A program made the translations under genes and the position numbers. Of a stretch of DNA of 64,000 nucleotides, positions 18,017 to 27,128 are shown one piece after another (the first letter of the stretch is position 1; each line of letters starts with the position of its first letter). The notes below the pieces were generated by a model that was not told the origin of the DNA, searched no databases, and saw only the letters and a list, made by a program, of their open reading frames with translations. The DNA is from an uncultured Halomonas sp. (GTDB taxonomy: Bacteria > Pseudomonadota > Gammaproteobacteria > Pseudomonadales > Halomonadaceae), in NCBI RefSeq assembly GCF_947500835.1, contig NZ_CANMTQ010000006.1:124001-188000 (forward strand), given 5' to 3'.

Positions 18017-19006
18017 ATGATCGACTTCACACCATTGCAAGCCTTAGGCCCCTTGGCCTCCATCACTGAACCACAATCTTCGTCATTGATTCATTACCTT
18101 GATCACTATCAGCTGACACCGTTGCTAGGAGACAGTGTCGGCTTTTATGCAGGGTTCGTCGACACCGAGCATTATCGTCTGTGGACGCAGCTATGGTCGC
18201 CACCGGAACCCCATGGCACGGCCTTCGTCGTACACGGCTATTTCGATCATCTGGGACTTTATCGCCACTTGCTGGAATGTTTGCTGGCCCAAGGCCTGCG
18301 AGTCGTCCTATGGGATCTTCCGGGCCATGGCTTGTCCAGCGGCGCCCGAGCGACCATCGACGACTTTCAGGAGTATGGCACTTGTCTGCAGGCTTTGCAG
18401 CGTCACCTCCTGCTGGAGGGTTTGGCGCCCCAGCCCTGGATCGGTATTGGTCAAAGCACAGGTGCTGCGATTCTAGCCACGGACGCCCTGGCACAGGGCA
18501 AGGATGCACCCTGGCATGCGCTGGTTCTGCTGGCGCCTCTCGTGCGCCCTTGGGGCTGGCATCAAGCGAACTGGCTGCACTGGTTGGCAAGCCCCTTCAT
18601 AGGCTCCATCCCCCGCACCTACCGACCCAATTCGACGGATACGGAGTTCGTTGCATTCCTGCGAGAGAGCGATCCGCTTCAGACCGATCGGCTCACCTTG
18701 AGCTGGGTCAGCGCCATGCGTCGCTGGATGACGCATCTGCTGGCGCTGCCCGCAAGCGACGTCCCGGTACTGATCCTGCAAGGAGAGCAGGATTTGACCG
18801 TGGACTGGCAGTGGAATCTCGATGTCCTGAAAGGCAAGTTTCCCGCGGCGGAGGTACATTATCACCCTGATGCACGACATCATCTGGTCAACGAAACCGA
18901 TAGCATTCGCCAAACACTATTCGCCGAATTGAATGACTTTCTGATCAGGGTCAAACAGGAACCTCATTCCTCTTCTTCAAAAACCCATTATCCCGCCTCG
19001 CCATGA
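18017..19006 (+). CDS. Alpha/beta hydrolase (monoacylglycerol lipase/lysophospholipase-like)
   Basis: A 329-residue enzyme. The ATG at 18017 follows GGGAG at a good distance; upstream TTG/ATG starts lack a ribosome-binding site. Motifs: VVHGYFDHLGLYRHL after strand 3, LWDLPGHGLSSGA (the lysophospholipase-type GHG-x-S), nucleophile elbow GIGQSTGA (Ser147), candidate Asp in LQGEQDLTVDW and His in PDARHHLVNE. It lacks a signal peptide. The next gene, a lipoprotein, overlaps its stop by 4 nt. Substrate likely a lipid ester, inferred from the family. Confidence 0.82.
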   Translation: MIDFTPLQALGPLASITEPQSSSLIHYLDHYQLTPLLGDSVGFYAGFVDTEHYRLWTQLWSPPEPHGTAFVVHGYFDHLGLYRHLLECLLAQGLRVVLWDLPGHGLSSGARATIDDFQEYGTCLQALQRHLLLEGLAPQPWIGIGQSTGAAILATDALAQGKDAPWHALVLLAPLVRPWGWHQANWLHWLASPFIGSIPRTYRPNSTDTEFVAFLRESDPLQTDRLTLSWVSAMRRWMTHLLALPASDVPVLILQGEQDLTVDWQWNLDVLKGKFPAAEVHYHPDARHHLVNETDSIRQTLFAELNDFLIRVKQEPHSSSSKTHYPASP

Positions 19007-19482
19007 CGATGAAACGACTGTGCCGTGTATTACTGATCGGTATGCTTGCAGGTTGCGCAAGCGCTCCACAAACACCGCCCCAGCGCCAGGCACTGTACGG
19101 TCTGGGAGAACGCGCCGCCGAGACTATCGTCGACGAGCCCGAGTGGTCCGCCGAGGATATCGTGCTGTTGCTGGCACGCCCGGATATCGACATGAGCCTG
19201 GGAGTCGATACCGAGTATTTTCGCGAAACCCTGACCCGAGCCCTGCTGGCTCAAGAGGAAGGACCCCAGGTACTCAACTGGGTGCCTTCCATGGCGGATG
19301 CCTCGACGCCGGACAACCAGTGGCTGCTGAAAACCCGTCTGCTGGCAGAAGGGACGGCCCTGAGACTCTCTGACCGAGAGCTGCGCCCCTATCGCCTGGA
19401 GCTTGCGCTTTACCGACCCGGCAGCGCGACACCTCGCTGGCGTTGGAACATCGATGGCGCGCTAGATATCGACGCGCTGTAG
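19003..19482 (+). CDS. Hypothetical lipoprotein
   Basis: A 159-residue protein with a lipoprotein signal: basic start MTMKRL, hydrophobic core and lipobox LAGC with Cys18 as the lipidated residue. The mature part is mixed alpha/beta with a C-terminal RWRWNIDGALDID. I recognise no domain. Its start overlaps the hydrolase stop (ATGA), so the two are probably co-translated and may act in the same envelope process. Confidence 0.7.
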   Translation: MTMKRLCRVLLIGMLAGCASAPQTPPQRQALYGLGERAAETIVDEPEWSAEDIVLLLARPDIDMSLGVDTEYFRETLTRALLAQEEGPQVLNWVPSMADASTPDNQWLLKTRLLAEGTALRLSDRELRPYRLELALYRPGSATPRWRWNIDGALDIDAL

Positions 19483-19512
19483 CGTTTACTGCTTTCACCT
19501 ACAGGAGCCGCC

Positions 19513-20625
19513 ATGCCCCGCTATGCACGTCATCTTTACCGCGAAGGGCCCCACAACCCCTTTCCCGGCCTCAAGGCGCTGGAACGACGACTGGGCCGGG
19601 AAATACCTCACCGGCTAGGGTCCAACGAAGGGCTGGATATGCCCCATGCGGCCCTGACCCAACGCTTTGGCGACGAAGTGGCGACGCTGGCACGCAGTTA
19701 CAGCGACGCCGAGGCATTTGGAGTACGCCAGCGCCTGGCGACGCGTCTGGATAGCCCACTGGACACGCTGCTGGTGGATGCTGGCGCCGATAGCCTGATC
19801 GCCCTGGCGCTCAGGGCGACATGCGAGCCCGACGATGTGGTGATTGCCAGTGCCGGCACCTATCCGACTTTTGGTTATTTTGCCATCGGTCAAGGCTGCG
19901 ATCTGGTGGAAGTTCCTTATCAGGATAGACCAGGGGTGCTGGCCCCGGATCTGGTGGCCCTGGCGGAGGCCGCCAACCGCCATCACGCGCGGCTGGTCTA
20001 TCTGGCCAATCCGGACAACCCTGGCGGCCACCTGCATGAGGATCAAGCCATTGCCACCTTGCGCCAGTCGCTGCCGGAAGAGTGCACGCTACTGCTGGAC
20101 GAGGCCTATTTCGATTTTCGTTCGGACGCCTCGGCACCCAGCAGCACTGCGGTCTGGCCCGGCGTAATCCGAGTACGCACCTTCTCCAAGGCCCACGGCC
20201 TGGCCGGGCTGCGTATCGGCTACGCGATCGCCGCGCCTGAATGCCTTGAAATGCTGCAGAAAGTAAGGATTCACTACGCCGTATCGTCCCTTGCCCAGGC
20301 GGCTGCGGAGACGGTGCTTGACCATGCCGATGAGGTTCAGGCCCATATTGCCGCCGTCATCGATCGTCGGGAGCGCCTGACGACCTGGCTACGGGAGCTG
20401 GGCGGCGATGTACCGGACAGCGCCACCAACTTCGTCGCCCTGCGCATGCCAAGCGCCGATCTTGCCGCCCGGGTACATGCCGAACTGCTCGACGCCGGCA
20501 CCCTGGTTCATCGCCCGCCCCACCCGGCGCTTGGCCATGTACTGCGCATCAGCGCACTGGAAGATGCGCTGATGCCAGGGAGACTGGCGGCGCTGGAAAA
20601 GGCACTACGCGATGGCCTTTCCTAA
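19513..20625 (+). CDS. Class I/II aminotransferase, HisC-like
   Basis: A 370-residue PLP enzyme. Fold-type I features: LLVDAGADSLIALALRATC, the cofactor-binding YLANPDNPGGHL (Asn/Asp), LLLDEAYFDFRS (Asp/Tyr) and the Schiff-base lysine in TFSKAHGLAGLRIGY. The closest families are histidinol-phosphate and related aminotransferases. No his genes are adjacent, so it may be a second HisC paralogue or an aromatic or other amino-acid aminotransferase. It begins 30 nt after the lipoprotein gene. Confidence 0.82.
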   Translation: MPRYARHLYREGPHNPFPGLKALERRLGREIPHRLGSNEGLDMPHAALTQRFGDEVATLARSYSDAEAFGVRQRLATRLDSPLDTLLVDAGADSLIALALRATCEPDDVVIASAGTYPTFGYFAIGQGCDLVEVPYQDRPGVLAPDLVALAEAANRHHARLVYLANPDNPGGHLHEDQAIATLRQSLPEECTLLLDEAYFDFRSDASAPSSTAVWPGVIRVRTFSKAHGLAGLRIGYAIAAPECLEMLQKVRIHYAVSSLAQAAAETVLDHADEVQAHIAAVIDRRERLTTWLRELGGDVPDSATNFVALRMPSADLAARVHAELLDAGTLVHRPPHPALGHVLRISALEDALMPGRLAALEKALRDGLS

Positions 20626-20648
20626 CGGCCGTAACGTAATCAGCTTGG

Positions 20649-21701
20649 TCACCCTGCGCTCTGACTGCCATTGAAGAGCACCATCACGACGCCGGCCATA
20701 TAGCAGGCGATGATCGCCACACTCTCGAAGCCAATACGTCCAGGCCCCTGTTCCTCGCGGCGTATCAGCCCCATGATCAACACTCCGGTCATGAGCAGCG
20801 ACAAGGCAACCCACAAGGTGACGGAGTCCGGCACCGCGTGATAGATCGAGCCGCCGCGATAGGCGATGTCCGAGGCGGCGGCAAACAGCGTATCGAAGGC
20901 GTTGCCACCAATGATACCCGCTACCGCCAGGGTCAGAGCGCCGCGACGCACCGCGGCAATGGTGGTGACAAGCTCCGGCAGGGAGGTGGCAACGGAGGTC
21001 AGCAGCACCCCCACCGCCGCCTGACCAAGCCCTGTCTGCTCGGCGATCACCGAGGCGCTACGCTCCAGCACGAAGCCTGAAATTCCCAGTACCGCGGCCA
21101 ATAGCGCGAAGATCAGCCACAGCGTGATCAAAGGCTGCTGCAGGGCCTGCTCATCCGGCTCGTCGACCTTGGTTTCTCGAGTGCGGGACGGTCGCCACAT
21201 GGGATTGGCCTGGGCCTTGCCGACCAGATGCAGCCCGTACACATAGCCGATGAACAGAAGCGGCGTGATCGGATGAACATTCCAGATCGTGACTTCCGGC
21301 GAGAAGCGTCCAATCAGCAGCAGCGCCAGCATGCACAGGAGCAGCGACCCCTGCATGAGATTGCCGATGGAGGCCGCCGCGTGCTCAAGATTGGCACGCT
21401 TGTAGGCAATATCCGCCGCCGTCAGGAACAGGGTCTGCACCGCGATGCCGCCGAGGGCGTTACTCATGGCAAGCTCAGGCTGATCCCGCAGCGCTGCACT
21501 CACGGACAACACGATGCCGGAAAGCGAGGTTGCCATTCCCATCAACACGGCGCCAGCGATAGCCTCACCGAGGCCGGTACGATCCGCCAGATCATCGACG
21601 ATATGCGCCAAACGGGTACCGACCACGCCGATCACGGCGGCAAACACCAGGAACAGGCCAATAGCAAACGTCAGAGACATTTCATTCAGCAGTGACAGCA
21701 T
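20649..21701 (-). CDS. Sodium/calcium exchanger family membrane protein
   Basis: A 350-residue cation antiporter-like protein with two homologous halves. The second half has the canonical alpha-repeat GVLLTSVATSLPELVTTIAA and GGNAFDTLF. The first half reads GMATSLSGIVLSVSAA and ALGGIAVQTLF, so the Pro-Glu pair that coordinates cation is missing there. ATG at 21701 shares one base with the upstream yifB stop (TGATG). The asymmetry makes the ion specificity uncertain. Confidence 0.8.
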   Translation of the reverse strand: MLSLLNEMSLTFAIGLFLVFAAVIGVVGTRLAHIVDDLADRTGLGEAIAGAVLMGMATSLSGIVLSVSAALRDQPELAMSNALGGIAVQTLFLTAADIAYKRANLEHAAASIGNLMQGSLLLCMLALLLIGRFSPEVTIWNVHPITPLLFIGYVYGLHLVGKAQANPMWRPSRTRETKVDEPDEQALQQPLITLWLIFALLAAVLGISGFVLERSASVIAEQTGLGQAAVGVLLTSVATSLPELVTTIAAVRRGALTLAVAGIIGGNAFDTLFAAASDIAYRGGSIYHAVPDSVTLWVALSLLMTGVLIMGLIRREEQGPGRIGFESVAIIACYMAGVVMVLFNGSQSAG

Positions 21702-23236
21702 CAAATACTCTCTTGGGTTTTTGAGGCTGCACTAATACCGCGTAAACGATCCAATTGTCGATAACCTATGGCTTCCATGAGATGTGCCCGAGTGGGACGC
21801 GACTCGCCCGCCAGATCCGCCAGGGTCAGTGCAACCCGCAGCACGCGGTGATAGGCCCGGGCCGAAAGCTTGAGCCGGGTCAGAACATCCGCCAGCCAGA
21901 CGCGCTCGTCGCTGCCAAGAGCGCAGACCGCTTCCAGCTCCCGCCCTGGCAAGCGCGCATTGAGCGCACCTCGAGCTTGTTGGCGCTGGCGTGCGGCAAG
22001 TACGCGTTCGCGCACGACCGCCGAGCTTTCGCCGGTCGTGGGCGCTGTCAGCTGATCCGCAGGCAGCGCGGGTACCTCCACCTGCAGATCGATACGATCG
22101 AGCAAGGGGCCGGATAGCCGGGACTGATAACGCTGTATCTGCGCCTGAGTACACACACACGTCTGGCGCGGATCGCCAAGATGACCGCAAGGACAGGGAT
22201 TCATGGCCGCAACCAGTTGAAAGCTCGCGGGAAAACAGCGCTGATGACTGGCTCGGGCGATATGAATGCGCCCGGATTCCAGCGGTTCACGCATCACCTC
22301 CAGCACGCTGCGATCGAACTGGGGCAGTTCATCAAGAAAAAGCACACCCTGGTGAGCCAAGGATATCTCGCCGGGTCTTGGTTTTGAGCCACCGCCCACC
22401 AGCGCCACGCCACTGGCAGTGTGATGAGGCGACCTGAAAGGACGTTCCCCCCAACGTTCGAGCAGACCCAGCCCACAGACCGAACGGATCGCTGCGACCT
22501 CGAGCGCCTCTGCATGGGAGAGCGGCGGTAGAATCCCCGGCAGGCGGCTGGCCAGCATGGTCTTGCCGGTGCCGGGTGGGCCAGCAAACAGCAGGTTGTG
22601 TCCGCCTGCCGCTGAAACTTCCAGTGCACGTCGCGCCTGATACTGACCGCGCACGTCGGCAAGATCCTCGCTGGGTCTATCCGGCAATGCAGGCAGGGTA
22701 AGCCGATGAGGTGTGATGACCTCGTGACCCAGCAAGTGTGCGACCACCTGGCCCAGGTGGTCTGCAGGCAGCACTGCAAGATCGCCGGCTAAAGCCGCCT
22801 CGTTGGCATTGCTGGCCGGCAGCAGCAATCGCCGCCCGGCTTTCCGAGTGGCTAGCGCTACTGGCAAGGCGCCGTTGATCGAGCGCAGCCGCCCATCCAG
22901 GGCCAGCTCGCCCAGGCACTCCAATCCCTCTAGCGCAGATAAGGGGATCTGCTCGGAGGCCACCAGAATACCCAGGGCGATGGGCAGGTCGAAGCGCCCG
23001 CCCTCCTTGGGCAGATCCGCCGGGGCCAGATTGACGGTAATACGCCGGGTAGTGGGAAAATCGAACCCGGCATTGAGCAGGGCGCTGCGCACCCGTTCTC
23101 GGCTTTCCCGTACCGCGGTTTCCGGCAGTCCTACCAGGGTCAAGCCGGGCAACCCGTTGGAGAGATGCACTTCGACCATTACTTCCGGCGCTTCGAGGCC
23201 CAATCCTGCGCGCGTGGTAACGATGGCCAATGCCAT
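21701..23236 (-). CDS. yifB: YifB family Mg-chelatase-like AAA ATPase (ComM-like)
   Basis: A 511-residue protein. The N-terminal ChlI/Lon-C-like domain (GLPGLTLVGLPETAVRESRE, NLAPADLPKEGGRFDLPIAL) is followed by an AAA core with Walker A GPPGTGKT, SPHHTASGVALVGGG and Walker B LFLDELPQF, then a Cys cluster (NPCPCG, CVCT) and a C-terminal helical domain. ComM of this family promotes branch migration during natural transformation. Co-transcribed with the exchanger gene downstream. In pseudomonads yifB is near glnK/amtB/ubiK. Confidence 0.92.
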   Translation of the reverse strand: MALAIVTTRAGLGLEAPEVMVEVHLSNGLPGLTLVGLPETAVRESRERVRSALLNAGFDFPTTRRITVNLAPADLPKEGGRFDLPIALGILVASEQIPLSALEGLECLGELALDGRLRSINGALPVALATRKAGRRLLLPASNANEAALAGDLAVLPADHLGQVVAHLLGHEVITPHRLTLPALPDRPSEDLADVRGQYQARRALEVSAAGGHNLLFAGPPGTGKTMLASRLPGILPPLSHAEALEVAAIRSVCGLGLLERWGERPFRSPHHTASGVALVGGGSKPRPGEISLAHQGVLFLDELPQFDRSVLEVMREPLESGRIHIARASHQRCFPASFQLVAAMNPCPCGHLGDPRQTCVCTQAQIQRYQSRLSGPLLDRIDLQVEVPALPADQLTAPTTGESSAVVRERVLAARQRQQARGALNARLPGRELEAVCALGSDERVWLADVLTRLKLSARAYHRVLRVALTLADLAGESRPTRAHLMEAIGYRQLDRLRGISAASKTQESI

Positions 23237-23273
23237 GGGTATTCCCTAATTTCGTTTTATTGGATGAGTGCCG

Positions 23274-25772
23274 TTACAGGACGTCCGATGACATTGCCAT
23301 CGATGCGGCAAACGTTTCACTGGCAATGCCATTTTTCAACAGCCTGGCCATCTCGGCAGCGGGTAAGGGTCGGCTCAAGAGATAGCCTTGAAGCTGATCG
23401 CACCCTTCCTGGGTAAGCTGTATTGCCTGCTCCCGAGTCTCGACACCCTCTGCGGTCGCCTTGAGACCCAGGCTTCTTGCGATGAACAGAATTGCCGATA
23501 CGATCGCTGCATCCTGCGGGTCCGTCAGCATGCCCTGCACGAAACTCTTGTCGATCTTGAGTTTGCCGATGGGTAGCCCTCTCAAAAGGCTCAGTGACGA
23601 GTAGCCGGTGCCGAAGTCGTCGAGGGAGATGGTAATGCCTTTACGCTGCATTGCGCTCAAGTGCTCGATAACTTCGGCATTGATTTTCATCAGCGTGGTT
23701 TCGGTAATTTCCAGCTCAAGGAATTCCGCTTTGAGTCGGGTATCAGCCAGCACTCGGTCAACGATAAAGGGAAGCTCCTGGCGCTGCAGCTGTATACCGG
23801 AAACATTCACCGAGACAGTCATTTGAGGAAGTCCCGCCGCCTTCCAGGCGCTGATCTGACGACAGGCCTCGTGCAATACCCATTCCCCGATGGGCAGGAT
23901 CAGGCCGCAATCTTCGGCCACAGGAATGAACTGATCCGGTGCGATAACGCCGTGATCGGGATCGTTCCAGCGCAGCAGGGCCTCGACCCCGGTTATGTCG
24001 CCGGTCTTGGTTTGTATCTGGGGCTGGTAATAGAGTTCGAATTCGCTGTTCGAAAGCGCTCGTCGCAAGCGGCTCTCCAGGGACAAGAGCTCCGTGGTCA
24101 CCAGGTTCTGGGAAGCGGAATAGAACTGAAAGTTGTTACGACCCTGCTCCTTGGCGTGGTACATGGCGGCATCCGCGTACTTGACCAGGTCATTCACCTC
24201 GGCACCGTCCCCGGGGAATAGCGAAATACCGATGCTGGTACCGATACATAGCTCATGGCCATCCAGATAGACCGGGTCCTTTATCGCCTTGAGAATACGT
24301 GTCGCAGTCTTTGCCGCGTCTTTCGCGCCCTTGATGTTGGGCAACAGAATGATGAACTCATCGCCCCCCAGGCGAGCGATCACCTCGGAGGTATTCGGAT
24401 ACGCCTCATGGTAGATGAAGTCTTCCAGGCGAAGCACCATGGACAGGCGGGCCGCCATTTCCTTTAGAAGCTGATCGCCTACCTGGTGCCCCAGGGTGTC
24501 GTTGATGCGTTTGAAATTGTCCAGATCGAGAAACAGGATCGCCATTTGCGTATCTTCGCGGCGGGCAAGGGCGACCATGTGCTGCAGATACTCATGGAAC
24601 ATGAGCCGATTGGGCAGGCCGGTCAGACTGTCATGGTAGGCCAGGCGCTCGATCTTGTGCCGAGACGTTTGCAGATGTCGCCCCATTTCCTGAAAGCTCA
24701 ACGCCAACTGGCCAAGCTCGTCGTTGGAGGACAGCGAGAGTTTCGGCACCAGGTTGCCGTGACCAATTTCGCGAACCGCGCGCATCAGCTGTTTCAAAGG
24801 TCGCACCATGAGAATGTTCATGGCGATCAGCAGGCCAATGATCATCAGTACGATAGTGCCAAATACGATCCAGACGATGACCTTTTCCAGACGCTGACTT
24901 TCCTCTAATAGCTCTGATTCCGGTAGCACACCGATCAGCAGCAGGTCCTCATGCAACCGGCGGGTAGCCACCAGCCCCGGCTCGTCTTGATAAGCGGCAT
25001 TCAACAGCCGCTTACCGCCATCCGCGCTCCAGGCTTTCTCCAACAGTTGCCCTGCAAGTTGCTTGCCTATCTGAGAGGAGTCCTGATGAAACAGGATCTC
25101 GCCCTGCTTGTTGACGATGAGGGTATGGCCGCTTTTGCCGATCCGACTGGCTACCATCTGTTCCGCCATGAAATCCAACGCCATGGTGACGATCAAATAG
25201 CCGCGCAGCGTAGGCTCGGCACTTAGAGGGTCTTCCATCGCCAGGTTGATCAGCCGGATAGGTCGTGCGACCTGCATGAATACTCCATCGACATCGGATC
25301 GGATTGAGAGGCGGCTCAGTGTCTCGCCATCAAATTGCTCGAGTGCCTTGAAAAAGGGGATCTCGCCTTCCTCTTCCATGGCGTTGGGTATGGGCTTTAG
25401 AGTCGCCCGCGCATCCTCGTAGCCGTCCGGCAGCAAAAAACGAATTTCCGTGTAATCCGGGTACGCTCGTAGATAGCTGGTAAAGAGCTTCAACAGGGAA
25501 GGGAGCATCAATACATAGCGCTCCTCCTCATCCTCCGTCAGGGCATAGGAGCGCATCAGGGAAGCATCGGCAAACAGCTGAATATTGGCCTCGGCAACGT
25601 CCTGATGCATCTGAAAACTGCGTGCCAGCTGGTCCATCAGGGTGGTCATCTGGTTAGAGCTGCGCTCGATCCCCGACGAGCGCAGTTGATCATAGGCAAG
25701 CCATCCCATCACCAGCAGCGGAATAACCGCTAGAGGGACGACGACCATCAGGATCTTGGCATGAAGGCGCAT
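23274..25772 (-). CDS. MbaA-like Cache-HAMP-GGDEF-EAL c-di-GMP enzyme
   Basis: An 832-residue inner-membrane signalling protein. TM1 (about 7-27), a periplasmic Cache-type domain (about 35-285), TM2 (about 298-322), HAMP (323-375), GGDEF domain with intact GGDEF at 469-473, and EAL domain with EAL at 597-599 and DDFGTGYSS at 718-726. Both catalytic domains look competent. The residues before GGDEF read NTSEVIAR, so the usual RxxD inhibitory site is absent, and about 12 extra residues precede it. It lies 15 nt downstream of a PotD-like binding-protein gene, as mbaA follows nspS in Vibrio cholerae. By analogy it would sense a polyamine-loaded binding protein and adjust c-di-GMP. Confidence 0.88.
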   Translation of the reverse strand: MRLHAKILMVVVPLAVIPLLVMGWLAYDQLRSSGIERSSNQMTTLMDQLARSFQMHQDVAEANIQLFADASLMRSYALTEDEEERYVLMLPSLLKLFTSYLRAYPDYTEIRFLLPDGYEDARATLKPIPNAMEEEGEIPFFKALEQFDGETLSRLSIRSDVDGVFMQVARPIRLINLAMEDPLSAEPTLRGYLIVTMALDFMAEQMVASRIGKSGHTLIVNKQGEILFHQDSSQIGKQLAGQLLEKAWSADGGKRLLNAAYQDEPGLVATRRLHEDLLLIGVLPESELLEESQRLEKVIVWIVFGTIVLMIIGLLIAMNILMVRPLKQLMRAVREIGHGNLVPKLSLSSNDELGQLALSFQEMGRHLQTSRHKIERLAYHDSLTGLPNRLMFHEYLQHMVALARREDTQMAILFLDLDNFKRINDTLGHQVGDQLLKEMAARLSMVLRLEDFIYHEAYPNTSEVIARLGGDEFIILLPNIKGAKDAAKTATRILKAIKDPVYLDGHELCIGTSIGISLFPGDGAEVNDLVKYADAAMYHAKEQGRNNFQFYSASQNLVTTELLSLESRLRRALSNSEFELYYQPQIQTKTGDITGVEALLRWNDPDHGVIAPDQFIPVAEDCGLILPIGEWVLHEACRQISAWKAAGLPQMTVSVNVSGIQLQRQELPFIVDRVLADTRLKAEFLELEITETTLMKINAEVIEHLSAMQRKGITISLDDFGTGYSSLSLLRGLPIGKLKIDKSFVQGMLTDPQDAAIVSAILFIARSLGLKATAEGVETREQAIQLTQEGCDQLQGYLLSRPLPAAEMARLLKNGIASETFAASMAMSSDVL

Positions 25773-25787
25773 GAATATGATCCGGGT

Positions 25788-26834
25788 TCAGTAAACGAGC
25801 CGCGAAAAAATCGCCGCACGGGTTCTTTGCGTGCGCGCAGGCAAACGATGATAGGTTTCCGATCTTTCCAATGCATTTTCGTTGGGATAGATGACCGGAT
25901 CATCCTTGAACGCTGCCGGCAGGAGTCCTTCAGCAGCCCGGTTAGGCGTGGCGTAATAGAGATACTGCGCAAGACGTGCGGCGATCTCAGGCTCGTTGAG
26001 AAAATTGATGAACTGCTTGGCAGCAGCCTTCTCCGTCGAGGCGCTGAGAATGCTCAGATAGTCGACCCAGATATTGCTGCCCTCCTTGGGAAGCACGAAG
26101 GCGATATTGTCGTTGTACTGCTGCACCGTCATGGCATCACCGTTGTACATCATGCTCATGGCCACCTGACCGTTCACCAAGGCAGAATTTTTATTAAAGG
26201 AAACGTACTGGTAGGTGGTGACCGCGGGCGCCTGGGCGTGCAGCAGTGCCTCTGCCTCTGCGAGTTCCTTCGGGTCGGTGCTGTTGAGGGAGTAGCCGAG
26301 CGCCTTGAGTGCCGCCCCGATCAGGTCTCTAGGATCGTGGATCATGCTCACCCTGCCATGTAGCGCCTCCAAGGGCCGGAATAGATCCATCCAGCTTGAA
26401 ACGGTGAAGGGAACCAGATCCTGGCGGTAAGCGATGCCGAGGGTGCCCCAGAAATAGGGCACGCTATATATCTCGGCTTCCTCATGAATGGTGCGCCAGC
26501 GTGGATCGATATGCTTCAGGTTGGGAATAGCAGTTACATCGATGGGCTCCAGCCAGCCGCGTTTGGCCAGAATTCGAATCGACGTCCCGTCGATGGTCGT
26601 TACATCGAAGCCTTTTCCGTCGGTCTCGAGTAGAAGTTCATCCCTGGACGCATCGGACTCGAAATAGGTTTGTTTCACCCTGATGCCGGTGCGCTGTTCG
26701 AACTCCTCAAGAAGCTCCGGATCCATGTAATCCCCCCAGTTGAGGAATATCAGCTCCGTTGGTTCTGCCGCCTGGGCGGAAAGCGCCGTTGCAAGCAGAA
26801 AGGGTGCCATCCATGAGGCGTTGTACTTGTTCAT
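25788..26834 (-). CDS. PotD/NspS-like periplasmic polyamine-binding protein, copy 1
   Basis: A 348-residue protein with a signal peptide (MNKYNASWMAPFLLATALSA, cleavage near QAA). Polyamine-binding features: FLNWGDYMDPELLEEF (Trp and Tyr of the NW-x-DY motif), LKALGYSLNSTDPKEL, MMYNGDA and WVDYLSILSAST (the W-x-D pair of PotD). No ABC permease genes are present. It is immediately upstream of the GGDEF-EAL gene on the same strand, so a ligand-sensing partner role like NspS is more likely than transport. Two paralogues lie upstream. Confidence 0.85.
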   Translation of the reverse strand: MNKYNASWMAPFLLATALSAQAAEPTELIFLNWGDYMDPELLEEFEQRTGIRVKQTYFESDASRDELLLETDGKGFDVTTIDGTSIRILAKRGWLEPIDVTAIPNLKHIDPRWRTIHEEAEIYSVPYFWGTLGIAYRQDLVPFTVSSWMDLFRPLEALHGRVSMIHDPRDLIGAALKALGYSLNSTDPKELAEAEALLHAQAPAVTTYQYVSFNKNSALVNGQVAMSMMYNGDAMTVQQYNDNIAFVLPKEGSNIWVDYLSILSASTEKAAAKQFINFLNEPEIAARLAQYLYYATPNRAAEGLLPAAFKDDPVIYPNENALERSETYHRLPARTQRTRAAIFSRLVY

Positions 26835-27128
26835 CGTGATAGCACCTGTCGATCGTTCTCGGAAATCACATGATGTAGACCAATCCTCGACTTTATGATC
26901 TATTCCGTCTTTCGAGCATGAGGTTCATCAAGAAAGCACTGATCAGTTGAGCCAAACAAGCACCAAGATGACATCCATTATTGCTAGAGCTAGGTATTTA
27001 TTCTCTCATACGGATATCAGATGAATCGGCCGATAAGAATAAAGCTTTAGTGGCATCAATCATCAAGATCTCTGCCAGCTGCCGCTTGAAGGTGCAATCG
27101 GGAGATACTGAGACGCCTAGCTCTTAGC
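26835..27128. other. Non-coding spacer between binding-protein copies 1 and 2
   Basis: 294 bp without a supported gene. It is AT-richer than its flanks and probably holds a promoter for copy 1 and the GGDEF-EAL gene. No terminator or strong inverted repeat was noticed. Confidence 0.4.
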
